From Nocardia cyriacigeorgica (lineage in GTDB: Bacteria; Actinomycetota; Actinomycetes; Mycobacteriales; Mycobacteriaceae), in contig NZ_VBUT01000003.1 in NCBI RefSeq assembly GCF_005863245.1, forward strand, positions 248,001-312,000: 64,000 bases of DNA, in the 5' to 3' direction. A program made the translations under genes and the position numbers. A model generated the notes under the pieces. The model saw only the letters and a program-made list of their open reading frames with translations. It searched no databases and had not been told where the DNA came from. The number at the start of each line of letters is the position of its first letter. Position 1 is the first letter of the stretch. This document shows positions 26,873 through 36,310 of the stretch, one piece after another.

Positions 26873-29020
26873 TCAGGACATCCCGGGGAAGAGGTGGACC
26901 ACGAGGTCGATGAGTTTGATGCCGGCGAACGGCGCTATGATGCCGCCGAGGCCGTAGACCAGCAGGTTGCGGCTCAGCAGCGCCGAAGCGTTGCTCGGCC
27001 GGTACTTCACCCCGCGCAGGGCCAGCGGAATCAACGCCACGATCACCAGGGCGTTGAAGATGACCGCCGACAGGATCGCCGACTGCGGGCTCGCCAGCCG
27101 CATGACATTCAGCGCGTCCAGGCCGGGGAACAGCGAGACGAACAGCGCCGGGATGATCGCGAAGTACTTGGCGATGTCGTTGGAGATGGAGAAGGTCGTC
27201 AGCGCGCCGCGGGTGATGAGCAGCTGTTTGCCGATCTCCACGATCTCGATCAGCTTGGTCGGATCCGAATCCAGATCGACCATATTGCCGGCCTCCTTGG
27301 CGGCCGAGGTGCCGGTGTTCATGGCGACACCCACGTCGGCCTGCGCCAGCGCCGGTGCGTCATTGGTGCCGTCACCGGTCATGGCCACCAGACGGCCGCC
27401 GTCCTGCTCCTTTTTGATCAGCTCCAGTTTGTCTTCCGGGGTGGCCTCGGCCAGGAAATCGTCCACGCCGGCTTCGTCGGCGATGGCCTTGGCGGTGAGC
27501 GGATTGTCGCCGGTGATCATCACGGTGCGGATGCCCATCCGGCGCATCTCGTCGAACCGTTCCCGCATGCCGTGCTTGACGACGTCCTTGAGGTGGATCA
27601 CGCCGAGCAACTCGGCCTGCCCGTCGACGAGCTCGCCCACCACCAGCGGTGTGCCACCGGAGGCGGAGATGCCGTCGACGATCGCGCCGACCTCGTCGGG
27701 TACCGAACCACCATGGCCGCGAACCCATTCGGTCACCGCCGACGCCGCGCCCTTGCGCAGACTGCGTCCGTCGGCCAGATCCACGCCCGACATGCGGGTC
27801 TGCGCGGTGAACTCCACCCAGCTCGCCCCGGTCAGCTCGCCGGGGGTGCGCTCGCGTTTGCCGTAGGCCTGTTTGGCGAAGACGACGATGGAGCGGCCCT
27901 CGGGCGTCTCGTCGGCCAGGCTGGACAGTTGCGCCGCGTCGGCGAGCGCGTCGGCGGAGATGCCCGGCATGGCCACGAAGTCCGCGGCCTGTCGATTGCC
28001 GAGGGTGATGGTGCCGGTCTTGTCGAGCAGCAGCGTGTTCACATCACCGGCCGCCTCGACCGCGCGGCCGGACATGGCCAGCACATTGCGTTGCACCAGC
28101 CGGTCCATGCCCGCGATGCCGATGGCCGACAGCAGCGCGCCGATGGTGGTGGGGATCAGGCAGACCAGCAGCGACACCAGCACGATCCCGGTGATCCCGT
28201 GCGCGTCCAGCGCGGCACTGTCGGGTACGCCGGGATTGTTCGACTTGGCGAAGATCGCCATCGGCTGCAAGGTCACCACCCCGAACACGAAGATGATCGT
28301 CAGCGCGGCGAGCAGGATGTTCAGCGCGATCTCATTCGGCGTCTTCTGCCTGCTCGCACCCTCGACCAGCGCGATCATCTTGTCGATGAAGCTGGCACCC
28401 GGTTCCTGGGTGATCTCGACGACGATGCGATCGGAGAGCACGGTGGTGCCGCCGGTGACCGCCGAACGATCGCCGCCGGATTCCCGGATGACGGGCGCGG
28501 ATTCACCGGTGATGGCCGATTCGTCGACCGAGGCGATGCCCTCGACCACGTCACCGTCGCCGGGGATCACCTCGCCCGCCTCGACCACCACGTAATCGCC
28601 GCGTCGCAGCTGGGGTGCGGCGACCCGCTCCTCGGTGACCCGCGCGCCGGGCGCCCAGCCGGGCAGCCTGCGGGCGACGGTATCGGTCTTGGCCTTGCGC
28701 AGGGTGTCGGCCTGTGCCTTGCCGCGGCCCTCGGCGACGGCCTCGGCGAGATTGGCGAACAGCACGGTCAGCCACAACCACACCACGATCGCCCAGCCGA
28801 AGAAGCTCGGATCGGCGAGCGCGAGCACTGTCGACCAGACCGCGCCCACCTCGACGATGAGCATGACCGGATTGCGCCACAGCGTGCGCGGATCGAGCTT
28901 GCGCAGCGCCTCGGGCAGCGAGGCCAGCAGCAACGCCGGGTCCAGCACCCCGCGCGGCACCGCGCGTTTGGCGGTCGGCGCCGGGGCGGGGCCGGGTGTT
29001 TCGGTGACAGAGGTGGTCAT
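26873..29020 (-). CDS. kdpB: Potassium-transporting ATPase catalytic subunit KdpB
   Basis: P-type ATPase energising K+ uptake through KdpA. The 715-residue product contains the phosphorylation motif DKTGTIT with the aspartate near residue 333, the TGES actuator motif ([10 protein letters not shown]), and [18 protein letters not shown] of the P domain. Membrane helices flank these. The ATG at 29020 overlaps the kdpA stop as TGATG and is preceded by GAAGGA, so translation is probably coupled. The Pro/Ala-rich first 25 residues are not conserved. Confidence 0.97.
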   Translation of the reverse strand: MTTSVTETPGPAPAPTAKRAVPRGVLDPALLLASLPEALRKLDPRTLWRNPVMLIVEVGAVWSTVLALADPSFFGWAIVVWLWLTVLFANLAEAVAEGRGKAQADTLRKAKTDTVARRLPGWAPGARVTEERVAAPQLRRGDYVVVEAGEVIPGDGDVVEGIASVDESAITGESAPVIRESGGDRSAVTGGTTVLSDRIVVEITQEPGASFIDKMIALVEGASRQKTPNEIALNILLAALTIIFVFGVVTLQPMAIFAKSNNPGVPDSAALDAHGITGIVLVSLLVCLIPTTIGALLSAIGIAGMDRLVQRNVLAMSGRAVEAAGDVNTLLLDKTGTITLGNRQAADFVAMPGISADALADAAQLSSLADETPEGRSIVVFAKQAYGKRERTPGELTGASWVEFTAQTRMSGVDLADGRSLRKGAASAVTEWVRGHGGSVPDEVGAIVDGISASGGTPLVVGELVDGQAELLGVIHLKDVVKHGMRERFDEMRRMGIRTVMITGDNPLTAKAIADEAGVDDFLAEATPEDKLELIKKEQDGGRLVAMTGDGTNDAPALAQADVGVAMNTGTSAAKEAGNMVDLDSDPTKLIEIVEIGKQLLITRGALTTFSISNDIAKYFAIIPALFVSLFPGLDALNVMRLASPQSAILSAVIFNALVIVALIPLALRGVKYRPSNASALLSRNLLVYGLGGIIAPFAGIKLIDLVVHLFPGMS

Positions 29021-30690
29021 CAGTGGATTCCTTCGGCGAGCGGCCCGAGCGCCAGCGCGGGCAGGAAGGTGAGCGCGACCAGGATCACCGTCACCCCGAC
29101 GACCATCCCGACGAACTGCGGGCGGTGGGTCGGCAGCGTGCCGATCGAGGCGGGGGTGCTGCCCTGGCGGGCCAGTGAACCGGCGAGCGCGAGAACGAGA
29201 ATGATCGGCAGGAACCGGCCGAACAGCATGGCCAGACCGAGCGCGGTGTTGTACCACTCGGTGTTGCCGGTGAGCCCGGCGAAGGCGGAGCCGTTGTTGT
29301 TGGCGGCGGAGGTGAAGGCGTAGAGCACTTCCGAGAAGCCGTGCGGGCCGGAGTTGAGCATGCTCGCTCGTTGTCCGGGCATCGCCATCGCGACCGCCGT
29401 GCCTACCAGCACGATCAGCGGACTGACCAGGAAATACGCTGCGGCCAGCTTGATTTCGCGTGGCGTGATCTTCTTGCCGAGGTATTCCGGTGTGCGCCCG
29501 ACCATCAGGCCCGCGACGAACACGGTGATCACCGCCAGGATGAGCATGCCGTACAGGCCCGCGCCCACACCGCCGGGCGCGACCTCGCCGAGCTGCATGT
29601 TGAACATGGTCATCAGGCCGCCGAGGCTGGTGTAGGAATCGTGGAAGGAATTCACCGCGCCGGTCGAGGTCAACGTGGTCGAGGCCGCGAAGGTGGCCGA
29701 ATGCGCCACGCCGAAGCGCTGTTCCACGCCCTCCATCGACGCGCCGATCGCGGTCGGGACGGTGCCATGGTGCTGGAGCTGGAACAGGTTGGTCAGCGTC
29801 ACGCTCGCGAGCGCGATCGTGCCCATCACCGCCACGATCGCGTAACCCTGCTTGCGGCTGCCGACCATGCGCCCGAAGGTGCGCGGCAGCGAGAAGCTGA
29901 TCACCAGGATCAGGAAGATCTCCAGCCAGTTGGTCCAGGTCGCCGGATTCTCGAACGGATGCGAGGAATTGGCGTTGTAGAAGCCGCCGCCGTTGGTGCC
30001 CAGTTCCTTGATGACCTCCTGGCTGGCCACGGGCCCACCGGGAATGGTCTGCTCGCCGCCGACGACGGTCTGCGCGAGCTGATCGTGCAGGTGAAAGTTC
30101 TGGATCGCACCGCCGGCGATCAACACGATCGCCGCGACGAACGCGATCGGCAGCAGGATGCGCAGGGTCCCGCGCACCAGATCGACCCAGAAATTGCCCA
30201 GATCACCGGTGTGCCTGCGGGCGAAACCGCGCACCAGCGCCACCGCCACCGCCATGCCGACGGCCGCGGAGACGAAGTTCTGCACCGCCAGGCCCGCCAT
30301 CTGCACCAGATGGCCCTGGGTGGATTCACCGGAGTAGTTCTGCCAGTTGGTATTGGTGACGAAGCTGACCGCGGTGTTCCAGGCCAGCGCCGGTGTCATC
30401 TCGGTGCCCGGATCGTTCAGATGCCACGGCAGCACACCCTGGACCAGCTGGAATCCGAACAGCAGCAGCACGCCGACCGCGGAGAACGCGAGCACACTGC
30501 GCGCGTACACCGGCCAGGTCTGCTCGACCTCCGGCTGCACACCGATCAGGCGATACACCATCCGCTCGACCCGCGAATGCCTGGTGCCGTTGTAGACGCG
30601 ATACATGAAATCGCCGAACGGCACGTGCACCAGGGCCAGCGCGACGATCAGGGAGACGACGAACACGATCCCCGCGGTAGTGGTACTCAC
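29020..30690 (-). CDS. kdpA: Potassium-transporting ATPase channel-like subunit KdpA
   Basis: K+-binding membrane subunit with about ten helices and four degenerate selectivity-filter loops. Filter-like segments are visible at [33 protein letters not shown], and [14 protein letters not shown]. The 556-residue length is normal. The GTG start at 30690 overlaps the kdpF stop by one base (TAGTG). It forms kdpF-kdpA-kdpB-kdpC. Confidence 0.97.
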   Translation of the reverse strand: MSTTTAGIVFVVSLIVALALVHVPFGDFMYRVYNGTRHSRVERMVYRLIGVQPEVEQTWPVYARSVLAFSAVGVLLLFGFQLVQGVLPWHLNDPGTEMTPALAWNTAVSFVTNTNWQNYSGESTQGHLVQMAGLAVQNFVSAAVGMAVAVALVRGFARRHTGDLGNFWVDLVRGTLRILLPIAFVAAIVLIAGGAIQNFHLHDQLAQTVVGGEQTIPGGPVASQEVIKELGTNGGGFYNANSSHPFENPATWTNWLEIFLILVISFSLPRTFGRMVGSRKQGYAIVAVMGTIALASVTLTNLFQLQHHGTVPTAIGASMEGVEQRFGVAHSATFAASTTLTSTGAVNSFHDSYTSLGGLMTMFNMQLGEVAPGGVGAGLYGMLILAVITVFVAGLMVGRTPEYLGKKITPREIKLAAAYFLVSPLIVLVGTAVAMAMPGQRASMLNSGPHGFSEVLYAFTSAANNNGSAFAGLTGNTEWYNTALGLAMLFGRFLPIILVLALAGSLARQGSTPASIGTLPTHRPQFVGMVVGVTVILVALTFLPALALGPLAEGIH

Positions 30691-30776
30691 TAGAACCTCT
30701 CCGGGAACAGCAGCGCGGCCACCATGAACCCGGCCACCGCGACAGCGAGCACCAGGCCGACGAGATTGGCGATCAC
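30690..30776 (-). CDS. kdpF: KdpF small membrane subunit
   Basis: A 28-residue single-helix protein that stabilises the KdpABC complex. The GTG start at 30776 gives a product with one hydrophobic helix ([20 protein letters not shown]) and the typical KdpF ending LLFPERF. The stop overlaps the kdpA start by one base, and the start overlaps the stop of a further small ORF upstream (GTGA). Confidence 0.9.
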   Translation of the reverse strand: MIANLVGLVLAVAVAGFMVAALLFPERF

Positions 30777-30856
30777 AGCCGCTCCACCCCGCGCTGGATC
30801 AGGCCGAGAATCGCGAACAACGCGATCGTCAGCACGGCGTACACCACCACAGACAT
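30773..30856 (-). CDS. 27-residue small membrane ORF leading the kdp operon
   Basis: The ATG at 30856 follows a near-perfect AAGGAGG ribosome site with 9-base spacing. The predicted 27-residue product begins [20 protein letters not shown], one membrane helix, and ends RGVERL, a positively charged inside end. Its TGA overlaps the kdpF GTG by four bases (GTGA), a pattern of translational coupling. It may be an extra Kdp accessory peptide or a leader ORF. I do not recognise a named family. Confidence 0.72.
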   Translation of the reverse strand: MSVVVYAVLTIALFAILGLIQRGVERL

Positions 30857-31148
30857 CAGTTCCAACCTCCTTCGCGCTTCGTCAGGTGAAGCGCGCCGGA
30901 GATCGAGTCAAGCGCCCAGAAGGGCAGTCGAGGCCTTTCCTTACGACTTCTTGGCGCCGCCGGGCGCGGCATTTGCGTTTCGTTGACACCTCATCCGGTC
31001 ATCCGGAAGGAAGCTGTCAAAGACGACGGCCAGGCCGTAAGGAGACCGTAAAGACGCGGCTCGCGCCCGAAACGCGCGGTAGAAGTGGGACGCCGGCCAG
31101 TCGGAATCCCGCACGCGACCGGTGCACAGGTTGTGGAAGGAGCTCCTC
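30857..31148. promoter_or_regulatory. Divergent control region of the kdp locus
   Basis: Between the two small ORFs lie TTGACA at 30983-30988 and its reverse complement TGTCAA at 31015-31020, plausible divergent -35 elements. At 31035-31051 CCGTAA occurs twice with an 11-bp period, the spacing typical of OmpR/PhoB-family regulators such as KdpE. No clear -10 hexamers were found. Confidence 0.5.
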
Positions 31149-31304
31149 GTGTCGGCTGTGACCCTTGTGGTCGTTTTCGGCTTCCTCTGTTGCGCGCTGA
31201 TCCTTCGCATGATCAGCCTGCGACAGGAACGCCGCCACCTGCGGGTGCTGCCCGTGCGCCCCGCCCGAGCAGCGCAGGCGCGACGCGCGATGATGGACGA
31301 GTGA
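31149..31304 (+). CDS. 51-residue membrane ORF translationally coupled to kdpD
   Basis: The GTG at 31149 follows AAGGAG by six bases. The product has one membrane helix (SAVTLVVVFGFLCCALILRM, residues 2-21) and then an Arg-rich cytoplasmic tail. Its stop overlaps the kdpD start by four bases (GTGA). It could present a membrane signal or partner to KdpD. I know of no named family. An in-frame GTG at 31122 lacks a ribosome site and would prepend nine residues. Confidence 0.62.
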   Translation: MSAVTLVVVFGFLCCALILRMISLRQERRHLRVLPVRPARAAQARRAMMDE

Positions 31305-33916
31305 AGCGCGGGCATCTGCGGATCTACCTGGGCGCCGCGCCGGGAGTCGGCAAGACCTACGCCATGCTCGGCGAAGCGCACCGGCGGCTCGAACGCGGCC
31401 GCGATGTGGTGGCCGCCGTCGTCGAAACGCATGGCCGCGCCAAGACCGCCGCCCTGCTGGACGGCATCGAGCGGATTCCGCCGAAGATCATCGAATACCG
31501 CGGCACGGCATTCCAGGAACTCGACGTCGCGGCGGTGCTGCGCCGCGCACCCGCGGTGGTGCTGGTCGACGAACTCGCCCACACCAACGCGCCGGGCAGC
31601 AAGAACGAAAAACGCTGGCAGGACATCGAGGAACTGCTCGACGCCGGCATCGACGTGATCTCCACGGTCAATGTGCAGCACCTGGAAAGTCTCAACGACG
31701 TGGTCGAGCAGATCACCGGCATCCAGCAGCGCGAAACCGTGCCGGACGCGGTGGTGCGCGGCGCCGAACAGGTCGAACTGGTCGACATCACCCCGGAGGC
31801 GCTGCGGCGCAGGATGTCGCACGGCAACGTCTACGCCGCCGAGAAGGTCGACGCCGCGCTGCGCAACTACTTCCGGCCCGGCAACCTCACCGCCCTGCGG
31901 GAACTGGCCCTGCTGTGGCTGGCCGACCAGGTCGACGCGGCGCTGGCGAAATACCGGGCCGATCACCGGATCACCGAATTGTGGGAGGCCCGCGAACGGG
32001 TGGTGGTCGCGGTGACCGGCGGCCCGGAATCGGAGACGATCGTGCGCCGGGCCAGCCGCATCGCGACCAAGTCCAGCGCCGATCTGGTCGTGGTGCATGT
32101 GGTGCGCGGTGACGGCCTGGCCGGGGTGTCCACCGCGCGGCTGGCCCGATTGCGCGAACTCGCCGCCAGCCTTGACGCGTCACTGCACACCGTGACCGGG
32201 GAGGACGTGCCCGCGGCGCTGCTGGAATTCGCCCGCGAGGTCAATGCCACCCAGCTCGTGCTCGGCACCTCACGGCGTTCCCGCTGGGCGCGCATCTTCG
32301 ACGAGGGCATCGGCTCCGCGGTGGTGCAGCAGTCCGGCAAGATCGACGTCCACATGGTCACCCACGAGGAAGCCAACCGCGGACTGCGCAGGTCCTGGGC
32401 GATACTGCGGCGCCCGGTCTGGGCCTGGCTCGCGGCGCTGGTCGTGCCGGTGCTGGTGTGCGCGATCGGTGCCTGGTTCCTCGACGGCGCGCTCGAGTTG
32501 GGCGGGCTCAGCGCGATGTTCTTCGTCGCGGTGGTGCTGGTGTCGCTGCTGGGTGGCGTGTTGCCCGCGGCGATGTCGGCGTTGCTGTCGGGTGTGCTGC
32601 TGAACTGGTTTTTCGTCGAGCCGCGCTACAGCCTCACCGTCAACGAACCCGACAGTATTTTCACCATCGCGGTACTGCTCATCGTCGCGGTGGCGATGGC
32701 CGCGCTGGTGGACCGGGCCGCCGCGCGAAGCAGGCAGGCGCGCAAGGCTTCCCGGCAGGCCGAGCTGCTGACCGTCTTCGCCGGCGCGGTGCTGCACGGT
32801 GCCGATCTGCTGAAGCTGCTCGAACAGGTCAGGGAGACCTACGGCATGCGGGCGGTGGCGCTGGTCGCGGGGGAGCACGTGCTGGCCGCCGTGGGTGCCG
32901 AGCCGCCCGCCCAGCCGGATCAGGCCGACACCACCATCGAAGCCGGCGACACGGTGCACCGGTTGTTGCTGGCCGGGCATCCACTGGCGGCCGGGGACCG
33001 TCCGGTGCTGACCGCGGTGGCCAACCAGGCCGTCGGGCTGGTGCGGCAGGCGCGGCTGGCCGAGGAAGCGGGCGCGGCGGCGGCGCTGCTGGAAGCCGAC
33101 CGGCTGCGGCGAGCACTGCTGTCGGCGGTCAGCCATGATCTGCGCACCCCGTTGGCGGGGGCGAAGGCGGCGGTGTCGAGCCTGCGCAGCGATGACGTCG
33201 AGTTCTCGCCCGAGGACACCGCCGAACTGCTGGAGACGGTGGAGGAATCGGTGGACCAGCTCACCGCACTGGTGGGCAACCTGCTGGATTCGTCGCGGCT
33301 GGCGGTCGGGGTGGTGTCGCCGCAGCTGCGGCAGGTCTACCTGGACGAGGTGGTGCATCGCGCGCTGGTCGGCGTCGGGATGGGCGCGCGCGGGCTGCGG
33401 CGGGCGGCGATGGACCGGGTGGAGGTCGAGGTGGACGCGCTGTCGGTGCGCGCCGACGGCGGGCTGCTCGAACGCGTCCTGGCCAATCTCATCGACAACG
33501 CGCTGCGCCATTCCACCCCTGGCACGCCGATCCGGATCACCGCCGAACGCGACGGCGGCAAGGTCGCCATCGCCGTGGTCGATATCGGGCCCGGCATCCC
33601 GGCCGGTGCCGAAGAACAGCTGTTCGAACCGTTCCAGCGGCTCGGCGACCGGGACAACACCACCGGCGTCGGGCTCGGTTTGTCGGTGGTGCGCGGATTC
33701 GTCGAGGCGATGGGCGGCACGGTGCATGCCGAACCGACGCCCGGCGGTGGGCTGACCATGCTGGTGGAACTGCCGGCCGGCGAGGACGCGGCCCCAGCGC
33801 AGGACCCGGTGCGTGACGGCGACGCTGCCGGCGAACCTGCGGCGACAATGGATGCGGCGGGCCGAACACGCGGCGACGATCCGGCCCAGGGCACCGACCA
33901 CGCCGAAGTCACATGA
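31301..33916 (+). CDS. kdpD: Osmosensitive K+ channel histidine kinase KdpD
   Basis: Sensor kinase for potassium limitation and ionic stress. The 871-residue protein starts with the KdpD sensor domain (LGAAPGVGKTYAML, Walker A near residues 10-18; VLVDELAHTNAPGS near residue 89) and a universal-stress-like domain (about 225-350). Four membrane helices follow (about 370-470), then a GAF-like linker. The kinase core has SAVSHDLRTPLAG with the phospho-accepting histidine near residue 612, and an ATPase domain with NLIDNALRHS and GLGLSVVRGF. The GTG at 31301 overlaps the preceding small ORF. The C-terminal tail is disordered and overlaps the kdpE region. Confidence 0.96.
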   Translation: MKRGHLRIYLGAAPGVGKTYAMLGEAHRRLERGRDVVAAVVETHGRAKTAALLDGIERIPPKIIEYRGTAFQELDVAAVLRRAPAVVLVDELAHTNAPGSKNEKRWQDIEELLDAGIDVISTVNVQHLESLNDVVEQITGIQQRETVPDAVVRGAEQVELVDITPEALRRRMSHGNVYAAEKVDAALRNYFRPGNLTALRELALLWLADQVDAALAKYRADHRITELWEARERVVVAVTGGPESETIVRRASRIATKSSADLVVVHVVRGDGLAGVSTARLARLRELAASLDASLHTVTGEDVPAALLEFAREVNATQLVLGTSRRSRWARIFDEGIGSAVVQQSGKIDVHMVTHEEANRGLRRSWAILRRPVWAWLAALVVPVLVCAIGAWFLDGALELGGLSAMFFVAVVLVSLLGGVLPAAMSALLSGVLLNWFFVEPRYSLTVNEPDSIFTIAVLLIVAVAMAALVDRAAARSRQARKASRQAELLTVFAGAVLHGADLLKLLEQVRETYGMRAVALVAGEHVLAAVGAEPPAQPDQADTTIEAGDTVHRLLLAGHPLAAGDRPVLTAVANQAVGLVRQARLAEEAGAAAALLEADRLRRALLSAVSHDLRTPLAGAKAAVSSLRSDDVEFSPEDTAELLETVEESVDQLTALVGNLLDSSRLAVGVVSPQLRQVYLDEVVHRALVGVGMGARGLRRAAMDRVEVEVDALSVRADGGLLERVLANLIDNALRHSTPGTPIRITAERDGGKVAIAVVDIGPGIPAGAEEQLFEPFQRLGDRDNTTGVGLGLSVVRGFVEAMGGTVHAEPTPGGGLTMLVELPAGEDAAPAQDPVRDGDAAGEPAATMDAAGRTRGDDPAQGTDHAEVT

Positions 33917-33984
33917 CCAGCACCGCCGCCGCCGACCGCACGCACCGGGACATCCGGTGCCTCCGACTCGACCAGGAAGCCGCG

Positions 33985-34692
33985 ATGACCGACAAGTCGC
34001 CCGACGCGATCGCCACCAAGGTGCTGGTGGTCGACGACGAACCGCAGATCGTGCGCGCCCTGCGGATCAACCTGTCCGTGCGCGGATACGAGGTCTTCAC
34101 CGCGGGCACCGGGACGGCCGCGCTGCGGGTGGCCGCGGACCGGCATCCGGATGTGGTGATCCTCGACCTCGGGCTGCCGGATATGGACGGCATCGAGGTG
34201 CTGGCCGGCCTGCGCGGCTGGACCTCGGCGCCGGTGATCGTGCTGTCGGCGCGCACCGACTCCTCCGACAAGGTCGAAGCCCTCGACGCCGGCGCCGACG
34301 ACTACGTCACCAAGCCGTTCGGGATGGACGAACTGCTGGCCCGGCTGCGCGCGGCCGTGCGGCGCGGCGCCGTCGACGGCGACTCCGGCGACCCGGTGGT
34401 GGTGACGGCCTCGTTCACCGTCGACCTCGCCGCGAAGAAGGTCACCAAGAACGGCGCCGACGTGCATCTGACGCCCACCGAATGGGGCATGCTCGAGATG
34501 CTGGTGCGCCACCGCGGCAAGCTGGTCGGGCGCCGGGAGCTGCTGCGCGAGGTGTGGGGTCCGGCCTACGCCACCGAGACCCACTACCTGCGCGTCTACC
34601 TGGCTCAGCTGCGTCGCAAGCTCGAAGACGATCCCTCGCGGCCCAAGCATCTGCTCACCGAAGCGGGCATGGGTTACCGCTTCCAGGAATGA
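33985..34692 (+). CDS. kdpE: KDP operon response regulator KdpE
   Basis: OmpR-family response regulator expected to activate the divergent kdpFABC operon. The 235-residue product has a receiver domain (KVLVVDDEPQI; phosphorylated aspartate in VVILDLGLPDMDG near residue 60; KPF near residue 112) and a winged-helix DNA-binding domain (LTPTEWGMLEMLV to MGYRFQE). The ATG at 33985 is preceded by AGGAAG; an ATG at 33913 overlaps the kdpD stop and would add 24 non-conserved residues. The 11-bp-spaced CCGTAA repeats at 31035-31051 are candidate targets. Confidence 0.95.
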   Translation: MTDKSPDAIATKVLVVDDEPQIVRALRINLSVRGYEVFTAGTGTAALRVAADRHPDVVILDLGLPDMDGIEVLAGLRGWTSAPVIVLSARTDSSDKVEALDAGADDYVTKPFGMDELLARLRAAVRRGAVDGDSGDPVVVTASFTVDLAAKKVTKNGADVHLTPTEWGMLEMLVRHRGKLVGRRELLREVWGPAYATETHYLRVYLAQLRRKLEDDPSRPKHLLTEAGMGYRFQE

Positions 34693-34756
34693 GCGCGCCG
34701 GCCGCGATGTTGGCAGGCGTGCATCGCCGCCGAACCGAGATGGCAGGATCGAGCCC

Positions 34757-35257
34757 ATGGCTGAACACACCGCCGCACCCGTGACCGACACCGCCGCACC
34801 CGCGGGCACCACCACGTCCACGAACAATGCCGCACCCGGATCGACCACCCTGTGGGTGGAGCGCACCGGGACCCGGCGCTACACCGGACGCAGCTCGCGC
34901 GGAGCCGAGGTCTTGATCGGATCGGAGAACGTGCCGGGCGTGTTCACCCCCGGTGAGCTGCTCAAGATCGCACTCGCCGCGTGCTCCGGGCTCAGCTCGG
35001 ACTTCCCGCTCTCGCGCCGCCTCGGCGACAACTACGACGCGACGATCCGCGTCTCCGGTGCCGCCGACCGCGAGAACGAGGTCTACCCGCAGCTCGACGA
35101 GGTCTTCGAACTCGACCTCAGCGAACTCGACCCCGAGGCCCGCGAGCGGCTGCTGGTGACCGTGCAGCGCGCCATCGACAAGGTGTGCACCGTCGGACGC
35201 ACTCTGAAGGCGGGCACCAACGTCACCCTGTCCTTCGATATCGACACCGCCGACTGA
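34757..35257 (+). CDS. OsmC-family peroxide-defence protein
   Basis: A 166-residue OsmC/Ohr-type protein, corresponding to Rv2923c in the mycobacterial mutM-acyP interval. The first 30 residues are Thr/Ala/Pro-rich and not conserved. The core TGRSSRGAEVLIGSENVPGVFTPGELLKIALAACSGLSSDFPLS carries one cysteine in AACSG. The second OsmC-type cysteine is present as DKVCTVGRTL near residue 145. These two cysteines reduce organic peroxides in OsmC/Ohr proteins. The stop overlaps the acyP start (TGATG). Confidence 0.88.
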   Translation: MAEHTAAPVTDTAAPAGTTTSTNNAAPGSTTLWVERTGTRRYTGRSSRGAEVLIGSENVPGVFTPGELLKIALAACSGLSSDFPLSRRLGDNYDATIRVSGAADRENEVYPQLDEVFELDLSELDPEARERLLVTVQRAIDKVCTVGRTLKAGTNVTLSFDIDTAD

Positions 35258-35544
35258 TGTCGCAGGCCACGCAGCCGGTTCGGCTCAGCGCCTGGGTGCA
35301 CGGTCTGGTGCAGGGCGTGGGCTTTCGCTGGTGGACCCGGTCGCGCGCACTGGAACTCGGCCTCACCGGGCACGCCACCAATGCTCGCGACGGCCGCGTG
35401 CACGTCGTCGCGGAGGGGCCGCGGGCCGCGTGCGAACGTCTGCTGGCCCTGCTGCGCGGCGGCGAGACGCCCGGTCGTGTCACCCTGGTGGTGGAGAACT
35501 GGGAGCCCGCGCGCGGCGATCTGAACGGATTCGAGGAGCGCTAG
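35257..35544 (+). CDS. acyP: Acylphosphatase
   Basis: Small enzyme hydrolysing carboxyl-phosphate bonds. The 95-residue product has VHGLVQGVGFRWWTRSRALELGLTG, with the catalytic arginine of GVGFR near residue 24 and the asparagine in ATNARDGRVHV near residue 43. The start overlaps the OsmC stop. The next conserved gene in mycobacteria is smc, but here a 3-kb insertion intervenes. Confidence 0.95.
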   Translation: MSQATQPVRLSAWVHGLVQGVGFRWWTRSRALELGLTGHATNARDGRVHVVAEGPRAACERLLALLRGGETPGRVTLVVENWEPARGDLNGFEER

Positions 35545-35575
35545 ATCCACCGACCGGGCGGGGAGGAGAGCACAG

Positions 35576-36310
35576 ATGAGCGAGACTCCGAATACCGGCG
35601 GCCCACCGGAGAACTCGGGTGACGCCGACAGCGGTTCGGCGGCGGGGACTGCGCGGCCGCCCGGTCAGCCGGTGCCAGGCGAGCCGGAATCCGGTCGACC
35701 GGAGCCTCAGCCGGAGCCGGGTCGTCCGTCCCGGTCGAAGCCGTCGCAACCGCGGGAACCCGCGCAGCCCGACCAGCCTCCTCGGCCCGGCAGCATCCAT
35801 CGCCAGGAACCCGGCCTGACCCAGCCGCGTCCGCCGACGGTCGCCGAGGCGCGGGCCAGGGACAAGGCCCGGAGGAAGGCCGAAGCCGAGGCGCAGGCGG
35901 CCGCCGCACGCGAGGAAGCCGCTCGCCGCACCCGCAAGCGCGTCATGATCGGCGGCGCGGCCGTGGTGGGCGTGGCGGCGCTGGTCGGCGGTGGCTATCT
36001 GGCCTACCGGGCGATTGCCGCGCCGGACCGGGTCACCGCCTACTGCACTGTCATCGACGAGAACGGTAAAGAGACCGTGGTCGAGGACGACAGGTGCAGC
36101 CGGGCCAGTTCGTCGGGGCATGCCGGCGTCGGCGGCATCTTCATCTACAACGGCATGCAGTACCGCTACTACTACGGCGGCAACAACACCGTCGGCCAAA
36201 CGCCCACCGGCGGGACCACGGTCAAACCCAAGGGCGCGGAGATCACGACCAAGAGCGGCACCGTCATCCAGCGCGGCGGGCTCGGCAGCAAATCCGGCGG
36301 AGGTTCCTGA
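35576..36310 (+). CDS. Single-pass membrane protein coupled to the GspS-like gene
   Basis: A 244-residue protein of unknown function. Residues 1-85 are Pro/Gly/Glu-rich and disordered, 85-120 form an Ala/Glu/Arg coiled coil (VAEARARDKARRKAEAEAQ), and a membrane helix spans about 122-145. The outer part has a small domain with two cysteines (TAYCTVIDENGK ... DDRC), a Tyr/Gly-rich segment (IFIYNGMQYRYYYGG) and a Gly/Ser tail. Its TGA overlaps the next ATG. In E. coli a small protein (YjfM, DUF1190) occupies the equivalent place beside YjfL (DUF350) and YjfC (GspS-like), so it may play the same part, although I cannot claim homology. Confidence 0.7.
   Translation: MSETPNTGGPPENSGDADSGSAAGTARPPGQPVPGEPESGRPEPQPEPGRPSRSKPSQPREPAQPDQPPRPGSIHRQEPGLTQPRPPTVAEARARDKARRKAEAEAQAAAAREEAARRTRKRVMIGGAAVVGVAALVGGGYLAYRAIAAPDRVTAYCTVIDENGKETVVEDDRCSRASSSGHAGVGGIFIYNGMQYRYYYGGNNTVGQTPTGGTTVKPKGAEITTKSGTVIQRGGLGSKSGGGS

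Noticed and set aside
33913..33984. N-terminal extension of KdpE from the ATGA overlap with kdpD
   Set aside because: The 24 residues are not like a receiver domain, and the ATG at 33985 has its own ribosome site. The overlap start cannot be fully excluded.
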